DNA from: Desulfovibrio sp.
GTDB taxonomy: Bacteria; Desulfobacterota; Desulfovibrionia; Desulfovibrionales; Desulfovibrionaceae
Assembly (NCBI RefSeq): GCF_019424165.1
Contig: NZ_JAHZAA010000007.1
Span: 25,692 to 89,691 of the forward strand
Direction: 5' to 3'
Length of the DNA: 64,000 nucleotides
Shown here: positions 27,655-36,909 of the stretch, in pieces
Numbering within the stretch: the first letter of the stretch is position 1
How the letters are laid out: each line of letters starts with the position of its first letter
Notes under the pieces: model-generated
Databases searched by the model: none
What the model saw: the letters and a program-made list of their open reading frames with translations, nothing else
Told to the model about the DNA's origin: nothing
Translations under genes and position numbers: made by a program

Positions 27655-29074
27655 TCTCTTCCGCTCCATTCCCGCGGTGGATCTGTGCCTTACGGCCCTC
27701 GGCCAGACCGACCCTACCCTGGTGGAAGCCCCACGCGGCCTGATGCGCGACCTTATAACAGAATTCTGGGACAAAAAGCGCCACGAAATACGCGAAGGGC
27801 ATTACAAAAAAACCGAACAACTGACCCTTGACGCCTGCCTGCCCGAACTCATGACACATGTACGTACAGGCCTGCGCAGCCGCTTCCGGGCGGCGCTCAA
27901 CGCTACCGGCGTGGTGGTGCATACCAATATGGGGCGCTCCGTGCTTGCCAAAGAAGCGCGTGAAGCGGTCATTACCGCCGCCACCGGCTATTGCAATCTG
28001 GAGCTGGACATGCAAAGCGGCGGCCGGGGCAGCCGCCACGCCCTGGTTGAAGACCTGCTGTGCCGCCTGACCGGTGCGGAGGCCGCCCTTGTGGTCAACA
28101 ATAACGCCGCTGCCGTGCTTCTGGTGCTGGACACCTTCTGCAAAGGCGGCGAAGTGGTTGTTTCACGCGGCGAACTGGTGGAAATCGGCGGCAGCTTCCG
28201 CATCCCCGAAGTGATGGAAAAAAGCGGAGCCATGTTGCGCGAGGTGGGAGCTACCAACCGCACCCACCTACACGACTACAGCGCGGCCATAAACGAAAAC
28301 ACCCGCGCCCTCATGCGGGTGCACACGTCAAACTACCGCATTGTGGGCTTTCATTCCGCCGTGCCGCTGCCCGAACTGGCAACGTTGGCGCGACGGCATG
28401 ATCTGCCCCTTATTGAAGACCTTGGCAGCGGCAGCCTGACAGACTTTTCTTCCTGCGGGCTGCCCGATGAGCCAACCGTCCCCTCGGTGCTGGCACAAGG
28501 GGCAGACATCGCCACATTTTCCGGCGACAAGGTGCTTGGTGGCCCGCAGGCGGGCATTATCGCAGGGCGTAAGGACATGATCGACACACTCAAGCGCAAT
28601 CCGCTCACCCGCGCCCTGCGCTGCGACAAACTCTGCCTGGCCGCACTTGAGGCCACACTGCGCCTCTATCTTGACCCTGAAAAAGCCCGTCAAAAAATTC
28701 CCACCCTGCGCATGATCTGCCGCCCGGCCGAAGAACTGGCCCGCGCGGCCCGCGCCTTGGCCGCAGCGCTGCGCAAGGGATTTGCCGACCCGTCGACACC
28801 CTGCCTTGTAAGCCTGCGGCCCGATGTTTCGCGCGTGGGCGGCGGGGCGTTTCCGCAGTACGACCTGCCGACGACACTTGTGTGCCTCAAGCCTGAAAAT
28901 TGCAGTGCAACAGCTCTCAAGGCGGCCCTTCTGCGTACAGACCCGCCCCTCATAGGACGGCTGGAAGACGACTGCTTCTGCCTTGACCCGCGCACCCTGA
29001 CCGCCGAGGACAGACCCGCGCTGCTGCGCGTGCTGCGCGAGGCTCTGGCTTTGGCCGCAAAAGAGATTATATAG
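27647..29074 (+). CDS. selA: L-seryl-tRNA(Sec) selenium transferase
   Basis: A 475-residue PLP enzyme that converts Ser-tRNA(Sec) to Sec-tRNA(Sec) using selenophosphate. The PLP lysine is K295 in SGDKVLGGPQAG, the same number as in E. coli SelA. The N-terminal RSIPAVDLCL and the INATGVVVHTNMGRS-like segment (LNATGVVVHTNMGRSVL) are diagnostic. ATG 27647 overlaps folC by 8 bases, so it is translationally coupled to it. It serves the selC tRNA at 261; selB does not follow, which is unusual because selAB are often adjacent. Confidence 0.97.
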   Translation: MNNLFRSIPAVDLCLTALGQTDPTLVEAPRGLMRDLITEFWDKKRHEIREGHYKKTEQLTLDACLPELMTHVRTGLRSRFRAALNATGVVVHTNMGRSVLAKEAREAVITAATGYCNLELDMQSGGRGSRHALVEDLLCRLTGAEAALVVNNNAAAVLLVLDTFCKGGEVVVSRGELVEIGGSFRIPEVMEKSGAMLREVGATNRTHLHDYSAAINENTRALMRVHTSNYRIVGFHSAVPLPELATLARRHDLPLIEDLGSGSLTDFSSCGLPDEPTVPSVLAQGADIATFSGDKVLGGPQAGIIAGRKDMIDTLKRNPLTRALRCDKLCLAALEATLRLYLDPEKARQKIPTLRMICRPAEELARAARALAAALRKGFADPSTPCLVSLRPDVSRVGGGAFPQYDLPTTLVCLKPENCSATALKAALLRTDPPLIGRLEDDCFCLDPRTLTAEDRPALLRVLREALALAAKEII

Positions 29075-29134
29075 GCGGTACTGACCGCAAAAATGACAGG
29101 CCTGCCGCCCAGGCAGACCGTAAAGGAAAACAGC

Positions 29135-30526
29135 ATGGAAAAGACTCTGGCCTACAAACCCCAAAACGCCTGGGAAGGCGCGGATGCCAAGACGCGCAAA
29201 GAAATGGAAGCCCTGGCTGTCCGCTATATGGATTTTCTTACGCATTGCAAAACCGAGCGAGAAACCGTGAACTATGTACGCCAGCGCCTGGCGGAACACG
29301 GCTATACTGAAGACTTCACTGCTGACCGCGTCATGCGGCCCATGCGCGGCAAAGCCATTTTTGCGGCAAGGCGCGGCACGCTGCCGCTGGAACAGGGCCT
29401 TGCCCTCATTGCCGCCCACACCGACACACCGCGTCTGGACTTCAAACAGCGCCCGCTCATTGAACAGCCCGGCGTTGCCCAGGCAAAAACGCACTATTAC
29501 GGTGGCATACGCAAGTATCAGTGGCTGGCGCGCCCTCTGGCGCTGCATGGCGTGGTGGTACGCGGCGACGGCTCTGTCATTGAGGTTACCATTGGCGAAA
29601 AAGCCGGGGAACCTGTGTTCTGCATTGCCGACCTGCTGCCCCATCTGGCCCAGAAGCAGGTTACCCAGACCGTCAGCGATGCGTTTGAAGCCGAAAAGCT
29701 CAATATCATTCTTGGGCACAGCCCCAAGGCCGCAGGCAAAGGCAAAAAAGAAGACGCCCCCAAAGAACCGGTAAAGGCGCAGCTTCTGGAAATCCTGAAC
29801 AAAAAATACGGCATTACCGAAGAAGACCTGATCACAGCCGAACTTCAGGCCGTTCCCGCTGGCCCGGCCCGCTTTGTGGGCTTTGACAAGGCCCTGGTGG
29901 GCGGCTACGGGCAGGATGACCGCATCTGCGTGTTCACGGCTCTTGAAGCTCTGCTGGAGGCCGAAGCCACAGGCCGGAGTATGGCCGTCATTTTCTGGGA
30001 CAAGGAAGAAATCGGTTCGGACGGGGCCACCGGCGCGGCCTCGCGCTTTTTGCAGTACTGCGTGGAGGATCTGGCCCGCGTCTGGGCGCCGGACTTACCG
30101 GCATCCCGTGTTTTTATGGAAACCCGCGCCCTGTCCGCCGACGTGCAGGCAGCCCTGGACCCCGATTTTCAGGAAGTGCACGAAAAGCAGAACGCCGCCC
30201 AGATGGGTTACGGCCCCTGCTTTTCCAAGTTCACAGGCTCGCGCGGCAAATATGGAGCCAGCGAGGCCGATGCGGAATTTTTCGGCGCGCTGCGCACTCT
30301 TTATAACAGTAAAAACATCCCCTGGCAGGCGGCGGAGCTGGGCCGCGTGGACCACGGCGGCGGCGGCACGGTGGCTCTTTTTCTGGCCGCCTACGGCATG
30401 CATGTCATTGACCTCGGCCCTGCGGTCCTGTCCATGCACAGCCCCTTTGAGCTGGCAAGCTGCGCCGACCTGCACACCACGGTGCGGGCCTACCGGACCT
30501 TTTTTGAATCAGCCATCCAGGTGTAG
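29135..30526 (+). CDS. M18-family aminopeptidase
   Basis: A 463-residue cytosolic metalloaminopeptidase of family M18 (aspartyl aminopeptidase/ApeA type). Zinc ligands and catalytic residues appear in order: IAAHTDTPRLD, GGYGQDDRICV, FWDKEEIGSDG with the catalytic Glu pair, and AELGRVDHGGGGTVALFLA. The C-terminal HSPFELAS provides the last His. The start at 29135 has AAAGGA upstream. It trims N-terminal acidic or hydrophobic residues in peptide turnover. It follows selA by 60 bases. Confidence 0.95.
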   Translation: MEKTLAYKPQNAWEGADAKTRKEMEALAVRYMDFLTHCKTERETVNYVRQRLAEHGYTEDFTADRVMRPMRGKAIFAARRGTLPLEQGLALIAAHTDTPRLDFKQRPLIEQPGVAQAKTHYYGGIRKYQWLARPLALHGVVVRGDGSVIEVTIGEKAGEPVFCIADLLPHLAQKQVTQTVSDAFEAEKLNIILGHSPKAAGKGKKEDAPKEPVKAQLLEILNKKYGITEEDLITAELQAVPAGPARFVGFDKALVGGYGQDDRICVFTALEALLEAEATGRSMAVIFWDKEEIGSDGATGAASRFLQYCVEDLARVWAPDLPASRVFMETRALSADVQAALDPDFQEVHEKQNAAQMGYGPCFSKFTGSRGKYGASEADAEFFGALRTLYNSKNIPWQAAELGRVDHGGGGTVALFLAAYGMHVIDLGPAVLSMHSPFELASCADLHTTVRAYRTFFESAIQV

Positions 30527-30631
30527 GGCGGTTTCGCCGTAAAGCGCCCTCACCCGACGCCGGGCGTACCCATGCGCGCCGGGCAGATCCGCCCTCGCAA
30601 GGTCCGGCGTCATCGCTCCACTTTTTGCACC

Positions 30632-30662
30632 GCCGGAGCATTTCAGCAGCAAATGCTCCGGC
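30632..30662. repeat. Perfect 12-bp inverted repeat
   Basis: GCCGGAGCATTT and AAATGCTCCGGC flank a 7-base loop in the gap between the aminopeptidase and the HEAT-repeat gene. No T run follows on the plus strand, but five As precede it nearby. Confidence 0.6.
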
Positions 30663-30783
30663 GCTATACAACGCAGTCGCATGGCGAGCACATCCAGCGC
30701 TCAGCGCTGGCCGCCCTTGCGGCCTTCACGGGTACACACCGCCGCGCGAAGCCATCCCCTCCCCCCAACCTGCCAGGAAAAAT

Positions 30784-31536
30784 ATGACGACAACAGACAG
30801 TCACAGAGTACACCTGCTCAACAGCGGGCAGGCCGCCTCAAGCAATCTGGGCGAAGCCCTTGCCGTGGACTTTGCCGCCCTCATGGCGGCGGCCCTGCCG
30901 TCCGTCCCCGCAGAGGGAGTGGCAGCCCTGCAAAAAATGGCAGCCCAAGGCATTTCCAAGCGCATGCGCCTGGCTGCGGATCTGGTATATGCAACCCTTG
31001 GGCCGGACGCCCTGGATCAGGTCACAACGCACACTTCAGACACCGTGCGCGGCTGGGGCTGCTTCGCCCAGGCGCTTATTCCGGGCCTGAGCATAGAAGA
31101 ACGGCTTGAAAACATGCGTCCCCTGGCCGACGACGGTCATTTTGGCGTGCGGGAATGGGCATGGATGGCCTTGCGCCCGCATATTACAGAGCATCTTGAA
31201 CCTGCCGTGGCGCACCTTGTTCAGTGGACCACCGATCCCTCGGAACGGGTGCGCCGCTTTGCCTGCGAAAGCATACGTCCGCGCGGGGTCTGGTGCAGTC
31301 ATATGGAAAAGCTCAAACAGGCCCCGGCCCTTGCCCTGCCCGTGCTGGAGCCGTTGCACGCAGACCCGGCAGTTTACGTGCAGGACAGCGTGGGCAACTG
31401 GCTCAACGATGCAGCCAAATCGCAGCCCGCATGGGTGCAGGACGTCTGCGCCCGCTGGCTGGCCCAAAGCCCCTGCAAGGCTACAGCGCGCATCTGCAAG
31501 CGCGCACAGCGCAGCATTAAAACATCTTCACGTTGA
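30784..31536 (+). CDS. HEAT-repeat DNA alkylation repair-like protein
   Basis: A 250-residue all-helical protein with ALK/HEAT-like repeats. VRGWGCFAQALIPGL, FGVREWAWMALRPHI and RVRRFACESIRPRGVWC are the conserved aromatic repeats of the AlkD-related DNA alkylation repair family. Members excise or bind alkylated bases. Whether this one is catalytic cannot be judged without the aligned Asp. Transcribed alone, with a short leader. Confidence 0.82.
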   Translation: MTTTDSHRVHLLNSGQAASSNLGEALAVDFAALMAAALPSVPAEGVAALQKMAAQGISKRMRLAADLVYATLGPDALDQVTTHTSDTVRGWGCFAQALIPGLSIEERLENMRPLADDGHFGVREWAWMALRPHITEHLEPAVAHLVQWTTDPSERVRRFACESIRPRGVWCSHMEKLKQAPALALPVLEPLHADPAVYVQDSVGNWLNDAAKSQPAWVQDVCARWLAQSPCKATARICKRAQRSIKTSSR

Positions 31537-31640
31537 AAATGGCTCTGGCGGCTGCGTGAGCAGATGCCCACCGTAAAGGCGCAAGCGTAAGTTATTTGCG
31601 CTGTTAGCGCCGAATCTGACGTATATCAACCATTGAAACT

Positions 31641-31728
31641 ATATGTTCTCAAAAGCAAGCTGCTTTAAAGACACAGCCATAAAAAAGGCGCACACCATAG
31701 TGCGCGCCGTGAAGTTTTGAGAACATAT
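31641..31728. repeat. 14-bp perfect inverted repeat enclosing a hairpin
   Basis: ATATGTTCTCAAAA (31641-31654) and TTTTGAGAACATAT (31715-31728) are perfect arms 60 bases apart. A GC-rich inner hairpin (31687-31708, GGCGCAC...GTGCGCGCC) lies within. Located between convergent genes, it may be a nested terminator or a mobile-element remnant. Confidence 0.7.
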
Positions 31729-31768
31729 ATCGTTAGCAAAAAAATGCTCTTATACATGCCCTCAAATA

Positions 31769-33214
31769 TCAAAAATAGTCTGAAAAATAGGGTTTGTCCG
31801 GCGGAATCAGCGCCTCAAGAGTCTTGAGCAGGTGATAGTCCATATCAATGCGGTCATTGTTATAGAGATATGTCGGCCGCTTGTACCCCATAAACATAGT
31901 GGTCAGTGTCTGGATATCCAGACCGATGCGGTGGCCTGAACGGAATGTGGAGACCTGCTCGCAAACGGCCTCTCCCTCCTGCCAGCTCATATGGAAGATG
32001 CCGTTATTCCAGGGGGCAATGGGGTCCCTGACTTCAAATTCCAGCGTAAGCCTGGGGTCGCTGAACTGGTAGGGGTAAAATTCCATAAAACGCTGCACGT
32101 CCACTATGCGGGCCATGCCGTAAGGCTGGATGGTCTCGTCAATCTCACTGTCTTCAAACTGAAAGGCAATGGCCTCGCCCGTGTAGTTGACGCCCTCGAC
32201 CCTGGTAATCATGGAAAAATGCGCGCTGATGTAGTTCCAGATGCCGGACTTGGCCTCCTGATTCAGGTAGACCATCTCCTTGATGCTGAAAACTTCGTTT
32301 TCAATGTAGTACACAACGTAGCCCAGCGGCTTGCGGTCAGCGCCGTAGTACACCGCCGCCATAACGTCATCCGAATCCCATCGCCAGTATTCTTCCCACT
32401 CCAGTGCGCCGCGTATGAGCGCGCCGTGCTCTTGCAGGGCAAAATATTTGTAGACCCTGTGCAGGTCTTCATTTTCGATATCCACACGTTCTATCAGGCC
32501 ATCCACGGCCCGCCGCGCCGGAAGCTGGGTATCCTTGATGGTGAACGTCATCTTGTCCGAAACAATTTCCCAGCCATGTTTGCGATACAGGGGAATGGAA
32601 TAGGGGCAAAGGTAGGAAATGATCTGCTGCTCTGCGCGCATGTGCTCGAGGCTCTTGCCCAGAAGCGAATGGATGAGGCCGCGTCCCGTATATTCGGGAT
32701 AGGTAGCCACCCCCGTAATGCCGCCCATCTTGCATATTTCGCCCTGCACGTTCACTTCCATCGGATAGATGACGATCTGCGAAGCCAGGCGGCCCTTATA
32801 AAACCAGCCCATCACGTGCGAAGCTTCAAAAATGGGCTTTTTGGACTGTTTCATCTCTTTTTCCGACCAGCCGATGCGGGCCATCTCGGACGAGCTTACC
32901 TGAAAAGCATAGCGCAACAGCGCCTCGAACTGTTCAAAATCTTCCTTGCCGAGCTGCCGGAATTCAAAGGCGTCATGAAGGCCGGGGCCTGGCTGCTGGC
33001 CTTCACCCACAGCATTGGCGGCATCGGCCTTTCCGCGGGCTTCCGCGGCCAGAGCCGCGCGGCGGGCCTCAAGCCCCCGTTCGCGGCGGCTGCCGGGAAC
33101 CAGCGGCGCACCGCTGCTTTTGTTGGGGGCAGCGCCCGCAGTACGGAACGGATGAGGTTCAAGACGGGGGCCGTCAAGGGGCGGCACGTGTTGCTGCTTG
33201 TGTAAAATTCGCAT
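31769..33214 (-). CDS. Eis-like GNAT N-acetyltransferase
   Basis: A 481-residue acetyltransferase. Residues 1-85 are a low-complexity, Ala/Arg/Gly-rich extension. The first GNAT domain (about 85-220) has the acetyl-CoA loop GVATYPEYTGRGLIHSLLG. A second GNAT-like domain and a C-terminal SCP2-like domain ending in FSDYF, where the C-terminal carboxylate acts as general base, are as in Eis. The family acetylates amines, for example on aminoglycosides or lysines. ATG 33214 is an uncertain start because of the extension. Confidence 0.87.
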   Translation of the reverse strand: MRILHKQQHVPPLDGPRLEPHPFRTAGAAPNKSSGAPLVPGSRRERGLEARRAALAAEARGKADAANAVGEGQQPGPGLHDAFEFRQLGKEDFEQFEALLRYAFQVSSSEMARIGWSEKEMKQSKKPIFEASHVMGWFYKGRLASQIVIYPMEVNVQGEICKMGGITGVATYPEYTGRGLIHSLLGKSLEHMRAEQQIISYLCPYSIPLYRKHGWEIVSDKMTFTIKDTQLPARRAVDGLIERVDIENEDLHRVYKYFALQEHGALIRGALEWEEYWRWDSDDVMAAVYYGADRKPLGYVVYYIENEVFSIKEMVYLNQEAKSGIWNYISAHFSMITRVEGVNYTGEAIAFQFEDSEIDETIQPYGMARIVDVQRFMEFYPYQFSDPRLTLEFEVRDPIAPWNNGIFHMSWQEGEAVCEQVSTFRSGHRIGLDIQTLTTMFMGYKRPTYLYNNDRIDMDYHLLKTLEALIPPDKPYFSDYF

Positions 33215-33465
33215 GTCCGAATGTCCCGGTAAAGACTATGCATGAAACCGGCCGGTGTGGGCGCGGCCTGCCGCGGGTTCCGGCCGGAAAAATACGGCAA
33301 ATGTATAACGGCGCTTATGCCCGCTGTAACGCGCCGGGCATTTTTTCGCAAGGCATGAGCAAGAGGGGTGGCGGCAGAAAAATGAAAATACTGGCTTCAG
33401 TTCATCGCGCAGGCGGCAGAGACACTACTTGCGAGCACAGCATCAACGCAGCGTAATGCTGCAAA

Positions 33466-34326
33466 TCAGACAGGCAGCCCCATTTTTATGCGGCGCTCAC
33501 GCAGGTCATCCAGCACGCCAATGCCCACACGCAGGCCGCCGTAGCCACGCCCAAGCTGAATGGCGGGCTTGTTGACGCCGTGATAGTCCGACCCGCCGCT
33601 GATGCCGAGGTCAAAGCGCCTGGCCAGGGCCAGACATGTGCGCACATCCGCTTCTGAATGCTCGCTGTGCCACGCTTCAATGGCGTTCAGGCCGCAATCC
33701 TTGAGGCGTGCTACCTGCGCTTCAAGCCAGCCGGTCGGCGCTTTCCACAGCAGGGGATGCGCCAGGCTCACTGTAGCGCCAAGGTCTGCCAGCAGCCGCA
33801 CGATTTCCTCCGGCTCCAGCACTTCTTTGGGCAGATAGGCCTTGCCGTGGTTGCCCAGATATTCCTTGAACACTTCGCGTATGTTTTTGGCGTAGCCCTT
33901 GCGCAGCAGCACATCGGCAATGTGGGGCCGCCCCACGCTTTCGCCCATGGCCGCAGCCAGCACTTCCTCCATGCTGACATCCAGCCCGAGGTCTTGCAGC
34001 TTGCGCACAATGCCCTCATTGCGCTCACCGCGCTTTTCACGCAAAAAGGCAAGCTGTTGCAACAGGGCGTCGGGCTGTTCGGGCAGCCACAGGCCCAGAA
34101 TATGCAATTCGCCCAGTTCTGTGTTTGTGGAAATTTCGCAACCGCGTATGAGTTCCACCCCCAGCTCACGCCCGGCGGCAGCGGCCTCGTCCAGACCGGC
34201 AAGCGTATCATGGTCTGTCACGGCAACAGCTTTAAGGCCCGCCTCAGCGGCTTTGGCCATCAATTGCGCCGGAGAGTCAGTACCGTCGGACGCCCTGGTG
34301 TGGGTATGCAGATCAACCAGTTCCAT
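33466..34326 (-). CDS. PHP-domain phosphoesterase (YciV/RNase AM type)
   Basis: A 286-residue PHP metallo-phosphoesterase. MELVDLHTHTRASDGTDSP supplies the HxH...D motif, and AVTDHDTLAG, GCEIST, LAHPLLWK and SGGSDYHG supply the remaining metal ligands. The family hydrolyses 3',5'-bisphosphates or trims RNA 5' ends. It runs on the minus strand with about 250 bases of leader-free space before the Eis-like gene. Confidence 0.92.
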   Translation of the reverse strand: MELVDLHTHTRASDGTDSPAQLMAKAAEAGLKAVAVTDHDTLAGLDEAAAAGRELGVELIRGCEISTNTELGELHILGLWLPEQPDALLQQLAFLREKRGERNEGIVRKLQDLGLDVSMEEVLAAAMGESVGRPHIADVLLRKGYAKNIREVFKEYLGNHGKAYLPKEVLEPEEIVRLLADLGATVSLAHPLLWKAPTGWLEAQVARLKDCGLNAIEAWHSEHSEADVRTCLALARRFDLGISGGSDYHGVNKPAIQLGRGYGGLRVGIGVLDDLRERRIKMGLPV

Positions 34327-34459
34327 AAAATACTACCTTGAGGGATGACTGTTATTGATAGCGCAAAATATCAATAGGGTGCAAGCCTTGAACTGAGGGG
34401 GGCATCACGTTACACTGTCGGGCCATAACGAACCAAGCCCATATGAAAAGGGAATACAT

Positions 34460-34681
34460 ATGCCCATCAATACAGAAGAACTTTTGCGTATCCTGGCCTG
34501 CCCCAAATGCCTTGGCAGCCTCACGGCCCTGGAAGAAAATACAGCCGTGGCAGGCTTTGCCTGCGCAGCCTGTCAGGTGGTATACCCCGTGCGGGAAGAC
34601 ATCCCCGTCATGCTGGTGGAAGAAGCCGAAGACAGGCCCACCTGGAACGCCCGCCACCCTGAGGCAAGGGAGCGCTCCTGA
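34460..34681 (+). CDS. Trm112/YcaR-family small zinc protein
   Basis: A 73-residue protein: LRILACPKCLGSLTAL carries one CxxC, and FACAACQVVYPVREDIPVML a second CxxC pair. Both are typical of the Trm112/UPF0434 family, which stabilises methyltransferases in other organisms. The stop overlaps the yfcE-like start (TGATG), so the two are translationally coupled. Confidence 0.92.
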   Translation: MPINTEELLRILACPKCLGSLTALEENTAVAGFACAACQVVYPVREDIPVMLVEEAEDRPTWNARHPEARERS

Positions 34682-35247
34682 TGCGTCTGCTTATTGCCTC
34701 GGACCTGCACGGCTCCATTGAAAGCCTGCGCTTTCTGATAGAAAAAGCCCGACAGACAGAACCCCACCTGCTGGTGCTTCTGGGCGACCTTGTTTATCAC
34801 GGTCCGCGCAACCCCCTGCCCCAGGGGTATGACACCCCCTCTGTTCTGCGCGAAATGCCCGATCTTTCGTCCCTGCCCTGTCCGGTCAGCGCCGTACGCG
34901 GTAACTGCGATGCCGAGGTGGATCTGACCCTTCTGCCCTTTCCCGTGGCCGAAACCGCATGGCTTGAAGCTGACGGGCTGCATATTTTCGCCAGCCACGG
35001 GCATCATCTGCCGGAAAATCCGCCCTGCCCCGGTCTGAAGCCCGGCACGGTCATTCTGCGCGGGCATACCCACATCCCCAGGGGAGAAACCCTGGACGGC
35101 CTGCACTTCTGGAATCCCGGCTCCCTCTCGCTGCCCAAGGGCGGCTCGCCGCGCAGCTACGGCTTTTATGAGGACGGCGTTTTTCGCGTACTGGACATGC
35201 AGGACCACGAAGTGCTCCGTCACGCCCCGGCCGCCAGCAAGGCATAA
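34681..35247 (+). CDS. Metallophosphoesterase, YfcE/MJ0936 type
   Basis: A 188-residue calcineurin-like phosphodiesterase. MRLLIASDLHGS, LLGDLVYHGP, VRGNCD, FASHGHH and LRGHTHIPRG are the five metal-binding motifs in order. NPGSLSLPKGG is a family signature. It begins at the overlapping TGATG with the Trm112-like gene. Confidence 0.94.
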   Translation: MRLLIASDLHGSIESLRFLIEKARQTEPHLLVLLGDLVYHGPRNPLPQGYDTPSVLREMPDLSSLPCPVSAVRGNCDAEVDLTLLPFPVAETAWLEADGLHIFASHGHHLPENPPCPGLKPGTVILRGHTHIPRGETLDGLHFWNPGSLSLPKGGSPRSYGFYEDGVFRVLDMQDHEVLRHAPAASKA

Positions 35248-35312
35248 AACCTCCGCTCACGCCTTCAACCGGGGCAGCCCGGTACAACCCGCGTATAAGT
35301 ACAGACAGTAAC

Positions 35313-36044
35313 ATGGCAGAAAACCGCACCCCACGCTCCGCTCTTTTTTCTCTGGCCCCTGGCTACAGGCTTGTGCTGGCCTCGGCCTCACCCCGGCGGC
35401 GCCAGTTTCTCACCGAATGGGGCCTTTCCTTTGAGCTGACCAGCCCTGCCGGGGCAGAGCCTTCGCCCCGCCCCGGAGAATCGCCCGATGCCTATACGCG
35501 GCGCGCGGCCCTTGCCAAAGCCCATGCGGCAGCCGGTCTTCTTGCCGGTCAGGGGCAATCTTTACTGCACGAAAAAAACATTATTCTGGCTGCCGATACC
35601 GTAGTCGCCGTGGACAGCGACATTCTGGGCAAACCCCGCGACAGGCAGGATGCGCTGAACATGCTCACCCGTCTTTCCGGGCGCGGGCATGAAGTCATCA
35701 GCGCCGTCTGCCTGCTGCTGCCCGGCACACGACAGGCGGCAGCAGACGCAACGCAAACCGGCACGACGGGGAGCGCCACCTCCGAAACGGAAGAACTGGT
35801 GTTCAGCGACGCAAGCCGTGTTTTTTTCCATCCCTGGCCTGAATCTGTGCTGCGCGCCTATGTGGCCACAGACGAGCCGTGCGACAAAGCCGGAGCCTAC
35901 GCCATTCAGGGGCAAGGGGCTTTTCTTGTGGACAGGGTGGAAGGCTCGTGGAGCACGGTTGTGGGCCTGCCCGTTACCCAACTGGCAGCCCTGCTGCTGC
36001 ATCGCGGCCTCATGCTGCCCGGCGGCGGACCAGAGGCAGAGTAA
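35313..36044 (+). CDS. maf: Maf-type nucleoside triphosphate pyrophosphatase
   Basis: A 243-residue Maf/HAM1-like pyrophosphatase that sanitises non-canonical or modified nucleotides. LVLASASPRRRQFL near the start, ILAADTVVAVD and GKPRDRQDAL are signatures, and GAYAIQGQGAFLVDRVEGSW is the conserved C-terminal part. An insert of roughly 25 residues rich in Thr/Ser/Ala (about 145-165) is atypical. The gene follows yfcE by 65 bases and is the last in this rightward block. Confidence 0.94.
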   Translation: MAENRTPRSALFSLAPGYRLVLASASPRRRQFLTEWGLSFELTSPAGAEPSPRPGESPDAYTRRAALAKAHAAAGLLAGQGQSLLHEKNIILAADTVVAVDSDILGKPRDRQDALNMLTRLSGRGHEVISAVCLLLPGTRQAAADATQTGTTGSATSETEELVFSDASRVFFHPWPESVLRAYVATDEPCDKAGAYAIQGQGAFLVDRVEGSWSTVVGLPVTQLAALLLHRGLMLPGGGPEAE

Positions 36045-36711
36045 AAATCCGCGCACAGGAAGGCACGTATCCCGCAACAGGGCTGGACCACGCAAAATCC
36101 GTATACGACCGCGCACGGGACAGTTTTTTCTTTTGCCGGGCAGTTGGCTTACCTGCCCTTTTTACGCCGGACAAGGCAGCCCGGCATTGGCGTACCCTCG
36201 AACACCTGACGCCATGCAGGTGTGTTGCCATCAAGATGTCTGCCATGCCCCACATTGCCGCTGCGCTGCTCCCGCCGGACGCAAACACTGCCCGTCATCC
36301 CAGTCCCGTATCCCGATCCGCATCGCGGCCCATATCGCGGGGCATTCCCGCCCGCATACCGGCCAAACCCCGGACGCCCCTGTCACTGCCGGCGTGTCCC
36401 ATCCGCAATGAGACCGACCGGCTTTGGCCCCCGGCCAGCCTGCAAAAACCACAGTGCACGCCCATCATCCCCTTCCCGGCCACCCTGCGCTGCAACTTCC
36501 CGGCTTCCTCCCACCTGAACCTCCTGCTCCTGGCCAGGCCCTTCAGACCATCCGGGCAACGCACTCCGCCCCACCGCACTGCCTAACGGCACAATGCTCC
36601 ACGGTGCACGGAGTAAAATACTATTTTCCGCATAAAAGGTTTTGCCCGCTTTCACGTGTCTGCTTTAAAAAGTTATATTTTTTTGCCCCCATATTGTGAA
36701 AAAAATCTTCA
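36045..36711. other. Long non-coding region before acs
   Basis: No protein-like frame on either strand; the open frames are proline-rich noise. GC-rich up to about 36600, then AT-rich through the acs promoter region. Confidence 0.6.
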
Positions 36712-36730
36712 ATTGTAACGGCGTTACAAT
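36712..36730. promoter_or_regulatory. Palindrome upstream of acs
   Basis: ATTGTAAC-GGC-GTTACAAT is a perfect 8-3-8 palindrome, 180 bases before acs. It has the look of an operator for a dimeric regulator; the regulator is unknown. Confidence 0.55.
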
Positions 36731-36744
36731 CAGCCAGCCTCCGT

Positions 36745-36780
36745 AAAAAATATCAAATTTTTGCAATATTGATATTTTTT
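36745..36780. promoter_or_regulatory. AT-rich inverted repeat upstream of acs
   Basis: AAAAAATATCAA (36745-36756) and TTGATATTTTTT (36769-36780) are perfect 12-bp arms with a 12-base spacer. It may be a second operator or a weak hairpin in the acs leader. Confidence 0.5.
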
Positions 36781-36909
36781 TCACAACTATGACTGAAAGC
36801 ACAAACAGGTACTTGCCTCTTGACGGTTATTTAAAATCTCTTTACGCATGTATCATGGCAAAGTCTTAACTTTTCATTTTACTGTTTTATGCATTATGGA
36901 GGCTGGATC

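Noticed and set aside
35879..36586. 235-residue plus-strand frame after maf
   Set aside because: Proline-rich low-complexity product in the wrong frame of maf and its trailing region; no ribosome site.
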